From assembly GCA_009781755.1 (NCBI GenBank), contig WQVD01000021.1, positions 1 through 51,287 on the forward strand: DNA of 51,287 nucleotides. The letters run 5' to 3'. The stretch's first letter is position 1. The number at the start of each line of letters is the position of its first letter. This document shows, one piece after another, positions 18,081 through 26,019 of the stretch. A program made the translations under genes and the position numbers. The DNA comes from Defluviitaleaceae bacterium. Lineage in GTDB: Bacteria; Bacillota; Clostridia; Lachnospirales; WQUN01. Under the pieces are notes generated by a model. That model was given only the letters and a program-made list of their open reading frames with translations. It was not told where the DNA came from and did not search any database.

Positions 18081-18109
18081 ACATAACACCCTTCGAAAAA
18101 ACGTTATGT
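18081..18109. promoter_or_regulatory. Spaced inverted repeat upstream of the SPASM gene
   Basis: ACATAAC (18081-18087) and GTTATGT (18103-18109) form perfect seven-base arms spaced by 15 bases, about 60 bases before the GTG. The size fits a dimeric regulator site. No other copy was noticed in the window. Confidence 0.4.
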
Positions 18110-18190
18110 ACAACTGCGTTCCTTGTTGCGAAAAAGCGAGAAAAAATTTATATGCTGTAGATAGGTGCAATATAAAGGAGGCCGTAGGCG

Positions 18191-18229
18191 ATGTACACTG
18201 TGAATCATGCAAGTTTTGAATTTATCTAA
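18191..18229 (+). CDS. Possible 12-residue peptide ORF with strong ribosome binding site
   Basis: ATG 18191 opens a 12-codon frame (MYTVNHASFEFI) ending TAA. AAAGGAGG lies nine bases upstream at 18174-18181, one of the best sites in the window, with no other gene to serve. It could be a leader peptide or an intracellular-size signal peptide. It may also be a decayed gene start. Only the ribosome site supports it. Confidence 0.25.
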   Translation: MYTVNHASFEFI

Positions 18230-18234
18230 AATAA

Positions 18235-18288
18235 TTGACACAATATTACAAACGTGTTACCATCGCACCATGATGGGAGCGTTCCCAT
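18235..18288 (+). promoter_or_regulatory. lacI promoter with palindromic operator
   Basis: TTGACA at 18235-18240, a 17-base spacer and TACCAT at 18258-18263. The perfect 16-base palindrome ATGGGAGCGTTCCCAT at 18273-18288 follows directly, covering the expected start site. The form (central CG, short arms) is usual for LacI-family sites, so autoregulation is likely. Confidence 0.65.
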
Positions 18289-18331
18289 TGTCAACTCCCA
18301 CAAAACATCATGATTTCGCCGGAGGTTGATT

Positions 18332-19339
18332 GTGCAAAAGGATGCAAATATCTTCGACATAGCGCGCATGGCCGGCGTAAGCAAAAGTACCGTGTCGCGT
18401 GTGTTGAATGGCCACGCTGGGGTCAGCAAGGCAACGCGCGCGCGCGTTTTGCAAGCCATTGATGAATGCACGTACATACCCAATAACGCTGCGCGCAATT
18501 TATCCAGTATTACGACGCAGTCGGTTGTGCTGTTGGTACACGGCATTGCCAACCCATTTTTCTCGCGGGTTATTACATTAATATTTGAAGAAATGCGCGG
18601 CAAAAATTACGAATTGATTTTACATAACTGTGAGTTGAGCGACGACATCAGCATCACCGATGTGGCCGTCGGCATATATAAAGAAAAAAGACCCAAGGGC
18701 ATGATCATCTTGGGCGGGCATTTTGAAGAAACCTACGCGCCATTGCGGGCGATGGAATTACCGATTGTCATGGTGTCGGCCACGATACGGGGCATAACGG
18801 ACCGTTTGTGGTTTTCCAGCATCACCATCGATGACGAGCGCGAAGGCGAACGGTTGGCCGGGCATATCTGCCAAAGTGGGCACAAAGACATAGCGGTGAT
18901 TGGGCAGTCTTATTTCCGCGAACGGGGCATGCGCCGTGTATTAGAAGATTCGGGCGTGCGGACGCACATTGCGGACTTGGACTATGACCGCGCATATCAA
19001 TTTAAGATAGGATACAAAGCCGCCAAGAAGATGCTGGCGCAGGGTGGATTCACGTGCTTTGTGTGTTTGTCGGATGTATTGGCGATTGGCGCGCTTAGGG
19101 CCATTCACGAAAACGGGCTGCGCGTGCCCGAAGATATTTCCATCGTCGGGTTTGACGGCATCGAGAACAGCGCGTATACCAACCCGCCATTGACAACATT
19201 CGTCCAACCGTATGAAGAAATGGCAGCACAAAGCGTAGAAATATTGCTGGGCATCATCGAATGCACCCGCACGCACGCACATATTATTTTGCAAACCACT
19301 TTGGACGAAGGCGCGAGTTTTCGCCCCGTTGGGAGTTGA
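18332..19339 (+). CDS. LacI-family transcriptional regulator of the starch locus
   Basis: A 335-residue repressor. The N-terminal HTH reads IFDIARMAGVSKSTVSRVLN (about 7-26), followed by the hinge helix region NNAARNLSS. A periplasmic-binding-protein-like sugar domain fills the rest, ending with the usual ISIVGFDGIENSAYTNPPLTT stretch near 270-290. I use GTG 18332, six bases after GGAGG. Its stop is five bases before the pullulanase start, so it heads the operon. Related regulators (MalR, YvdE) respond to maltose or maltodextrin; the ligand here is inferred from neighbours. Confidence 0.88.
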   Translation: MQKDANIFDIARMAGVSKSTVSRVLNGHAGVSKATRARVLQAIDECTYIPNNAARNLSSITTQSVVLLVHGIANPFFSRVITLIFEEMRGKNYELILHNCELSDDISITDVAVGIYKEKRPKGMIILGGHFEETYAPLRAMELPIVMVSATIRGITDRLWFSSITIDDEREGERLAGHICQSGHKDIAVIGQSYFRERGMRRVLEDSGVRTHIADLDYDRAYQFKIGYKAAKKMLAQGGFTCFVCLSDVLAIGALRAIHENGLRVPEDISIVGFDGIENSAYTNPPLTTFVQPYEEMAAQSVEILLGIIECTRTHAHIILQTTLDEGASFRPVGS

Positions 19340-19344
19340 ATACG

Positions 19345-22300
19345 ATGTTAGATAAGATATCAACGAAGGCAATTATCTGTGTGATGGTTTTGGTGGTGGC
19401 ATTGGGCGCGGGCGGTATTTTCTGGCTGCTGCGCGATGCACCGGCCGACGTATTAGATGAAGGAACACCTACGGCCGATGTGCCGCATGCCGATCTTGTA
19501 TTGCTTAACGCACCTGACGGCGTGGGCGAGTTGACTTTGACCATTCATGTGTTTGAACGCTTGCCGCACCACCCCGGCGGTTGGGATTTTTGGGTATGGA
19601 CGCCCGACGGTACGCCCGGGGGCATCATTGGCGGCGGTGGCGGGCGGCATTCTGCCGATGTGTGGATACAAAGCCCGTTTACGCAGGAATATTATTTGTT
19701 CCGTTCGCTCACATTAAATTTGCAAGCCGGCACCGACCGTGTGGGCTTTTTGATGCGGTTGCCACCCACGCCTACGGGCGGTTGGGACGATTGGGGCCGC
19801 CAAACGGGCGACGTAATCGCATTTCTGGACACCGATGGGGAGGGCAATCCTGTGAGCAGTACTGTTTTTCATATCCAAGGCACCAATATGGTCACGCCAA
19901 CTTTCCCGTACATGGGCGGGCTGGCGGTGACGGCGATTGCCGACTGGCGCGATTATATCCGCGTGACATTGCTGGAACCCGAAGGGGAAATTAACCTAGC
20001 GGATTTTGAAGTGCGCGACGTAACCGGCACCACTTGGGAGAACGGCACCGTTGTACCCATCCGCAGTGTAGAGCAGGGGGCGAGCCGCATCGGCGCGGGT
20101 TCGGCATTCCCAATTTTCCATATCTACACGCAAACGGAGTTGGATCCGCAACGGCATTACATGCTGGCGTTTGGCGGCGGGCAAAAAGAAACCGGCGGCA
20201 TTAACGTGCTCATGCGCGGCATCCTTGATCAATTTCATTACACAGACTGGCTGGGTCACCGTTGGTACGCAACACACAGTGAATTTAAACTATGGGCACC
20301 TACGGCCACCCACGTACAGGTCGCATTGTACAGCGATTTAAACCAAGCCCCCGGCAGCGGCCATTACGACGCGGACGGCGGTATGCGTGTGCTGTCCTCG
20401 TTCGTGCATGAGCCTGCGCAGCTTTTCGACATGACACGCAACGACCAAGGTGTGTGGAGTGCATCCGTACCCGGTGACTGGGCGGATGGCACGACGCAGT
20501 GGTGGTATATGTTCCGCGTCATGCACCCGCAAGGGCATGTAACTTTTGCCATCGACCCGCATGTGACCGCCGTGTCCGCTAACGAAGGGCTGGGCGCAAT
20601 CATCAACGACACCCAACGTGGCGCACCCCTGCGCGGCGACGATAATTTGAACTTCTTGCAACGCGGATATAAATATGTAGACGGACAGCGTGTAAACGTG
20701 GAAATCGAAGCGCCGCCGTTGCGCGTCAACCCCGTCACGGGCAATCCGTATCAAGTCGATCACATTATTTATGAATTGCATGTGCGCGATTTTTCAATTC
20801 ATCCCAGCTCCGGCATCAGCTTGGCGCACCGCGGTACGTTTATGGCGTTTGCCGAGCGCGGCACGACGGCGCGGGTGCATAATGGTGCATGCGGCGCATC
20901 CAATCCCTTTGAAATATCCCTGTGCGCCAACGAAAATTGCTGGGTCACGCCCACCGACGCAAACGGCAACAATGTATATGTAGCAACCGGTCTCGATCAC
21001 CTCATCGAATTGGGTGTTACGACCGTGCACTTGCTGCCCTTCTACGACCAACGTCACGTCAACGAGATGCAAGAAAACCGCCAAGTCTACAACACGCGTC
21101 ACGCCATGAACTGGGGTTTTGACCCGCAAAATTACAACGTACCTGAGGGCACATACTCCACCGACCCGACCATCCCGTATCTGCGCATACAGGAATTGAA
21201 AGCCGCGATTAACGCCATGCACAACGTGGGCATCCGCGTGGTCAAGGACGTAGTGTACAACCACACTGCCAGCGTCACGGACGGGCCGTTCCAAGCTAGC
21301 GTGCCGTACTATTTCCATCGGACGTGGTGCACGGGCATGATTGCAGGCGGCGGCAGCGGCGTAGGGAACGAGCTGGCCTGTGAACGCCCCATGGTGCGCC
21401 AATATGTCGTCGATTCATTATTATACTGGCAGCGCGAATTTGGTATCGACGGCTTCCGCTTCGACCTGATGTGGCTGCACGACATCCACACCATGATTGC
21501 GGCCGTGGAAGCATTGCGTGCCGTTGACCCCACTGTGGTCATTTATGGCGAGCCTTGGGCGGCATCGCCTCCGGGGTCTCCACTCAACTTCCCCGAATTA
21601 TACCGCGATAGCCAAGGCAACCTGCGCGAGGCATTCAACGGCAATGCGCCCATGCCGTCCAATACTGCCAATATCACCGGCAACGGCTTTGCATTTTTTA
21701 ATGACAATACGCGCAACCTATTGCGTGGCGGCAACCGCGATTCCAACCCCGGATTCATCAATGGATCACGCGGGGGTGCGGGTGTGGTGACCGATGTGTG
21801 GCGCAGTGTGCGTGCCAATACGCCGCATGTGGGTGTGGCTTCGGAGTCGATCAATTATATTTCCAAGCACGACGATATGGTGCTGTTTGACAATATTGCG
21901 TGGTCGCTGGGTGCAGCGCGCGGCGGTATTGACGCGGCGGGTGCATCCAATTGGACGACACCGCAATTCTTCTCGCAGTACAACACCATTAATAATGAAG
22001 CGTTCCGCAACGACCCGCACCACATGATTAACCGCGATGATTTATTTGACAACAACGTCGTGCGGTCAATGACCTTCGGTACGGGCGTGATTTTAACATC
22101 GCAGGGCATACCTTTTATCCATGCGGCAGATTCGTTCCTGCGCAGCAAGCGCGGCCACGAAAATACGTTTAACTCCGACGACTTCTTCAACTCCATCCGT
22201 TGGGATCAAAAAGTTGAATTCTACGAAGTACACCAATATTTCATGGGGCTGATAGAACTGCGCCGCGCGCGTCCGGCATTCCGTATGGACAACCGCAGCG

Positions 22301-22605
22301 ACATTAATGCCAATATTCATCCCATTTTCCCCACGCCACCCACGTCTGCCGCGCCCGCCGGGCAAAATTTGCTACTTGCATTCCGCTTGGGCGAGCATGC
22401 AGGCGGTGACGAATGGCGCAATATCTTCGTAGCCTACAACGGCGCGGACGAACCGCGCACCGTCAACTTCCTGTGGCCGGAGCCATTGCAAGTGGTTGTA
22501 GATTACCGCAACGCCGGTGTGGAAGTTTTGTGGGAAATTGCTCCCTTCCATGCCGTTACCCTTCCCCCGTTCTCAATGCTTGTGGCATTTGACACAAGTC
22601 AATAA
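19345..22605 (+). CDS. Membrane-anchored type I pullulanase (GH13_14) with CBM41-like N-terminus
   Basis: Cleaves alpha-1,6 branches in pullulan and starch outside the cell. The 1086-residue protein has one N-terminal membrane segment (about 9-29) and no lipobox. A CBM41-like module follows at about 50-170, with HHPGGWDFWVWTPDG. Then come linker and CBM48-like regions (FKLWAPTATHVQVALYS near 315) and the GH13 barrel. MNWGFDPQNYNVPEGTYSTDP near 590 is the pullulanase signature. Catalytic residues are D707 (GFRFD), E736 (YGEPW) and D843 (SKHDD). A short insertion near 515-535 has three cysteines (CGAS, LCANENC). GGGAG precedes the ATG by nine bases, inside the lacI stop region. Confidence 0.92.
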   Translation: MLDKISTKAIICVMVLVVALGAGGIFWLLRDAPADVLDEGTPTADVPHADLVLLNAPDGVGELTLTIHVFERLPHHPGGWDFWVWTPDGTPGGIIGGGGGRHSADVWIQSPFTQEYYLFRSLTLNLQAGTDRVGFLMRLPPTPTGGWDDWGRQTGDVIAFLDTDGEGNPVSSTVFHIQGTNMVTPTFPYMGGLAVTAIADWRDYIRVTLLEPEGEINLADFEVRDVTGTTWENGTVVPIRSVEQGASRIGAGSAFPIFHIYTQTELDPQRHYMLAFGGGQKETGGINVLMRGILDQFHYTDWLGHRWYATHSEFKLWAPTATHVQVALYSDLNQAPGSGHYDADGGMRVLSSFVHEPAQLFDMTRNDQGVWSASVPGDWADGTTQWWYMFRVMHPQGHVTFAIDPHVTAVSANEGLGAIINDTQRGAPLRGDDNLNFLQRGYKYVDGQRVNVEIEAPPLRVNPVTGNPYQVDHIIYELHVRDFSIHPSSGISLAHRGTFMAFAERGTTARVHNGACGASNPFEISLCANENCWVTPTDANGNNVYVATGLDHLIELGVTTVHLLPFYDQRHVNEMQENRQVYNTRHAMNWGFDPQNYNVPEGTYSTDPTIPYLRIQELKAAINAMHNVGIRVVKDVVYNHTASVTDGPFQASVPYYFHRTWCTGMIAGGGSGVGNELACERPMVRQYVVDSLLYWQREFGIDGFRFDLMWLHDIHTMIAAVEALRAVDPTVVIYGEPWAASPPGSPLNFPELYRDSQGNLREAFNGNAPMPSNTANITGNGFAFFNDNTRNLLRGGNRDSNPGFINGSRGGAGVVTDVWRSVRANTPHVGVASESINYISKHDDMVLFDNIAWSLGAARGGIDAAGASNWTTPQFFSQYNTINNEAFRNDPHHMINRDDLFDNNVVRSMTFGTGVILTSQGIPFIHAADSFLRSKRGHENTFNSDDFFNSIRWDQKVEFYEVHQYFMGLIELRRARPAFRMDNRSDINANIHPIFPTPPTSAAPAGQNLLLAFRLGEHAGGDEWRNIFVAYNGADEPRTVNFLWPEPLQVVVDYRNAGVEVLWEIAPFHAVTLPPFSMLVAFDTSQ

Positions 22606-22613
22606 ATAAAATC

Positions 22614-22640
22614 CAGTTGGTAACTGACAGTTACCAACTG
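22614..22640. promoter_or_regulatory. 27-bp perfect palindrome between pullulanase and CBM26 protein genes
   Basis: CAGTTGGTAACTG and its exact complement CAGTTACCAACTG meet around one A. It lies nine bases after the pullulanase stop and 19 before the next ATG. A short A-run follows rather than T, so it is not a standard terminator. It could be an mRNA-stabilising hairpin that raises expression of the downstream surface protein, or an operator. Confidence 0.6.
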
Positions 22641-22659
22641 AAAAAGAGGAGAATGAAAT

Positions 22660-24624
22660 ATGAGAAGAATTAAGTTGTTGGCGTTAGCGATGATTTTGGC
22701 TCTTGCAGCCATGATTATCGCACAGCCGCCCGCGGTGCAAGCCGCCGAAGAATTGGGTCAAAGTATCGTATTCGTACAAGTGCCCGAAGAATGGGAAACC
22801 CCGCGTATTTGGGCATGGGGCCCCCGTGGCAATGCATCCCCCATTGACTGGCCGGGAAATTTGTACCTGATGCCGGATCCCGGCAATCCGGGTTGGCACT
22901 TCATTTGGTTGCCCAATGACAAAACCGGCGGTTTGATCAACGAAGCCGGTGGCGAGCAAACCTCGGACTTCCCGCTTACGGGCGAGCCGGTTTGGGTAAC
23001 GATTAACGGTGCCGGAGATGATTTTGAAGTAACGACGGAACCGCAAACCACCGGCGCATTCCCCGGTGCAACTACGGTTATTTTTGCACAAATCCCCGCC
23101 GAGTGGGAAACACCCCGCGTATGGGCATGGGGCCCGCGCGGCAATGCATCCCCCACCGATTGGCCGGGCAATTTGTATATGATGCCCGTACCCGGCAACG
23201 AAGGCTGGTACTTCTTCCATGTGGACGCGGACAAAACCGGTGCTTTGATTAACGAAGCAGGCGGTGCACAAACCAGCGACTTCCCGCTGGCAGGGCAACC
23301 CGTGTGGGTATCAATTTACGACGCAGATGGTAGCTTTGAAGCAACCAACGAAGCGTTGACTACAGGCGGCATCCCCCAAATGTACACGCTCATCTATGCG
23401 CAAATCCCCGCTGGGTGGGAAACACCCCGCGTATGGGCATGGGGCCCGCGCGGAAACGCATCCCCCATCGATTGGCCGGGCAATTTGTATATGACCGCCG
23501 ACCCCGCAAATCCGGGTTGGTACTATATCTACCTGCCCGTAGACAAAACCGGCGCGCTTATTAACGAAGCAGGCGGCGCACAAACCAGCGATTTCCCCAT
23601 GACGGGCGAAAATGTTTGGGTAACCATTGCCGATGATGGCGAATTTGAAGTAACCAACGCGCAGCAAACCGAAGGCGGATTCCCGCCGTTTATTCCGCTT
23701 CCCGTAGCGGCTGCAGATGATGGAGAAATGATTGTTGTGGACGCAAATATTGTATATGTACAAGTTCCCGCTGACTGGGGTACACCCGGTTTCTGGGGCT
23801 GGGGCGGATATTGGTTCCAATTCTATGACGGCGCATGGCCGGGCCCCCTCATGAACGCAGACCCCGACAACCCCGGTTGGTACTATCTGTTTATTCCCGC
23901 CAATGTGACCGGTTTGGTAATTAACTACGGTTACGTGCCCGATGAAGGCGGCGCGCAAACCAGCGACTTCTCGCTGGACGGCTCCCCGCTGTGGATCATG
24001 GTAAGCGACGAGTTGGATGACGAAGGCCATAACATCGCAACCGCAACCAACGAGCAGCAAACCGAAGGTGCCGTGCGCACCCGCGACGCATTCGCATTCG
24101 GCGTGCCCGAAGAAGTCGTATTTACCGATGGCATCACCGTGCGTGCATTTGTACCCGCAGAATGGGAGCACCCCGGCGTATGGGCATGGGATGACGAGCA
24201 AGGGTATGGTAACGTATTCGGCGGTTGGCCGGGTCAAGCATTTACCGAGCGCGATGGCGATTGGTACACCATGATTTTGCCCGACTGGATTAACCACATC
24301 ATCATCAACTGCCACGCAACCGGTCAACAAACCGACGACATTGAAGTAACCGTTGGCAATGACTTGTGGATTGTTGTGCTTAATGAATTCGGCATTTACT
24401 CACTTTCATACGAAGAAGTAGACCCGCACGAAGCGGAAGCTGCACCTCGTCCCGACCCTGTAGATTTCGGCCCCGCACCTACGCAAGCACCCGCCACCAC
24501 TACGCCCGCTCCCGCAGCAGATGACGACAACGGCCTGCCCATGGCGGCCATCATCGGCATCATCGCCGGTGTAGTCGTACTCTTGGGCGCAGGCGCATTC
24601 TTGTTGCTGAAAAAGAAAAAATAA
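22660..24624 (+). CDS. Cell-surface starch-binding protein with five CBM26-like modules
   Basis: A 654-residue exported protein without a catalytic domain. A signal peptide (1-28) ends at AVQA. Modules span about 35-132, 138-235, 242-340, 362-470 and 485-583. The first three share ETPRVWAWGPRGNASPIDWP and INEAGG-QTSDFP, with a period of 104 residues. Modules 4 and 5 are divergent (WGWGGYWFQFYDGAWPGP; WAWDDEQGYGNVFGGWPGQ). A Pro/Thr/Ala linker (605-622) leads to a C-terminal membrane helix (628-650) and KKKK, with no LPXTG sorting motif. It would hold starch at the surface for the pullulanase and amylase. GAGGAG precedes the ATG. Confidence 0.85.
   Translation: MRRIKLLALAMILALAAMIIAQPPAVQAAEELGQSIVFVQVPEEWETPRIWAWGPRGNASPIDWPGNLYLMPDPGNPGWHFIWLPNDKTGGLINEAGGEQTSDFPLTGEPVWVTINGAGDDFEVTTEPQTTGAFPGATTVIFAQIPAEWETPRVWAWGPRGNASPTDWPGNLYMMPVPGNEGWYFFHVDADKTGALINEAGGAQTSDFPLAGQPVWVSIYDADGSFEATNEALTTGGIPQMYTLIYAQIPAGWETPRVWAWGPRGNASPIDWPGNLYMTADPANPGWYYIYLPVDKTGALINEAGGAQTSDFPMTGENVWVTIADDGEFEVTNAQQTEGGFPPFIPLPVAAADDGEMIVVDANIVYVQVPADWGTPGFWGWGGYWFQFYDGAWPGPLMNADPDNPGWYYLFIPANVTGLVINYGYVPDEGGAQTSDFSLDGSPLWIMVSDELDDEGHNIATATNEQQTEGAVRTRDAFAFGVPEEVVFTDGITVRAFVPAEWEHPGVWAWDDEQGYGNVFGGWPGQAFTERDGDWYTMILPDWINHIIINCHATGQQTDDIEVTVGNDLWIVVLNEFGIYSLSYEEVDPHEAEAAPRPDPVDFGPAPTQAPATTTPAPAADDDNGLPMAAIIGIIAGVVVLLGAGAFLLLKKKK
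22762..23679 (+). repeat. Three tandem 312-base coding repeats
   Basis: The DNA of modules 1-3 of the CBM26-like protein repeats with a period of about 312 bases and stays highly similar at nucleotide level, for example the block around CGTATGGGCATGGGGCCCG in modules 2 and 3. This points to recent duplication and possible copy-number change, and is a place where assemblies may collapse. Confidence 0.8.
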
Positions 24625-24637
24625 TGGGAGGTCAAAG

Positions 24638-25933
24638 ATGAAAAAATTATTTTTTGCGATTATTTCCGCAGCGATACTCGTCGTATTGGCCTCGTGTGGA
24701 TATGATGGCCGCACCACCGACGAGGTAATTTACCTAGGCGAGACCATCCATTTCTACGGTATCGAAAAAACTACCGAACCCGTATCTCTGCTCATTTGGC
24801 TGGACAACGAGGAATGGGCGCACGCGCTCATTCAAGCGTTCGTTAACCAACACGGCAACGTACACGTGCGCTACGAGCAAATGGGAAACGTAGCCAGTCG
24901 CACGCATATGCAACTCGACGGCCCCGCTGGCATGGGTGCAGATATCTTCGCCTTCCCGCATGACCACGTGTCATGGGCCATCAACGACGGCATGATCGAG
25001 CCCGTACCCCCGCTGTTGCAAGAAAAATGGGAGCGCGAACTCGTGGCTCCCGCCGTGGGCACCATCACGCACAACGGGCAAATGCACGGCGTACCTTTCC
25101 AAGTAGAAAATATCGCCATGTTCTACAACCGTGACCTCTGGGGCCCCAACCCGCCGCAAACATTCGAAGAAATCTTTGAATTTGCGCGCACGTGGAATGA
25201 CCCCGCCAACAACCAGTGGACGCTGGCATGGCAGGTAGATGATGCTTATCACAGCTACCCGTTCTTGGCAGCGGCAGGCTTCGAAGTATTCGGCCCCAAC
25301 ATGGACGATTTCCGCCAACCTAACTTTGATTCGCAAGCTGTAGCGGATGGATTGGCCATTTTCCGTAGCATGCGCGACTTGTTCGACGTGCCGCTGGAAG
25401 ACATCAACTTTAATACGTCCGAAGAACGCTTCCGCCTGGGCGAAATCCCCTTGACCATCACGGGGCCGTGGGCATTCAACGACCTTTTCAATAACGAAAT
25501 CAACTTCGGCGTAACACGCCTTCCTACCATTAACGGCGTACAGCCTGTTACTTTCTCGGGCAACATGTTGGCTGCTGTATCCAGCTTCTCCAGCCGGCAA
25601 AACCGCCCGTGGGGTTATGCCTTCCTCGACTTTATGGTCAGCGAAGAGGGTGCAGCCATCCAATTCGAAAACATCCACACCATGACCGCACGCCGCGATA
25701 TCTCCAGTATCCCCGGCTTGGCGGATGACCCGTGGTTGTCAGGTATCGCCGCACAAACGCCGTATTCACGCCCCATGCCATTAATCCCGCAAGTACACCA
25801 AATGTGGGGGCCCCTGGGCGAAATGTTCGGCTTCGTATGGAACGACGAACTCACCATCCCCGAAGCGCAAGATCGCGCGATGGATTCGTACCGCACGTTG
25901 CTTAGCATCGCAGGTGTTAACGTAGACTTCTAA
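24638..25933 (+). CDS. malE: Maltodextrin ABC transporter substrate-binding lipoprotein (MalE-like)
   Basis: A 431-residue lipoprotein: signal peptide with lipobox VLASC, cysteine at 20. The mature part is a solute-binding protein of the maltose cluster, with SLLIWLDNEEWAHALIQAF near 49, MHGVPFQVENIAMFYNRDLW near 148 and a family-typical ITGPWAF near 270. It captures maltodextrins for MalF-MalG. GGGAGG lies about seven bases before the ATG, 13 bases after the CBM protein stop. A hairpin follows the gene, which probably lowers permease expression relative to the binding protein. Confidence 0.9.
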   Translation: MKKLFFAIISAAILVVLASCGYDGRTTDEVIYLGETIHFYGIEKTTEPVSLLIWLDNEEWAHALIQAFVNQHGNVHVRYEQMGNVASRTHMQLDGPAGMGADIFAFPHDHVSWAINDGMIEPVPPLLQEKWERELVAPAVGTITHNGQMHGVPFQVENIAMFYNRDLWGPNPPQTFEEIFEFARTWNDPANNQWTLAWQVDDAYHSYPFLAAAGFEVFGPNMDDFRQPNFDSQAVADGLAIFRSMRDLFDVPLEDINFNTSEERFRLGEIPLTITGPWAFNDLFNNEINFGVTRLPTINGVQPVTFSGNMLAAVSSFSSRQNRPWGYAFLDFMVSEEGAAIQFENIHTMTARRDISSIPGLADDPWLSGIAAQTPYSRPMPLIPQVHQMWGPLGEMFGFVWNDELTIPEAQDRAMDSYRTLLSIAGVNVDF

Positions 25934-25950
25934 ATTTGAATGAATCAAAA

Positions 25951-25978
25951 GGGCTGCCTCATTAAATTGGGGCAGCCC
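25951..25978 (+). terminator. Hairpin between malE and malF (leaky terminator)
   Basis: GGGCTGCCTC (25951-25960) pairs with GGGGCAGCCC (25969-25978) through one G-U, loop eight bases, with TTTT four bases later. The interrupted T-run suggests partial termination or 3' end protection of the malE message. Confidence 0.6.
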
Positions 25979-26019
25979 ATCCTTTTAGGCAATTATCCTA
26001 AAGCAAAGTAGGTGTAGCC

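Noticed and set aside
18018..18212. 64-residue reverse-strand ORF upstream of the SPASM gene
   Set aside because: It lies in the leader with the inverted repeat, has no ribosome site and has a composition unlike real proteins here.
22762..24408. CRISPR or non-coding tandem repeat
   Set aside because: The repeats are 312 bases, in frame and code for CBM26-like modules.
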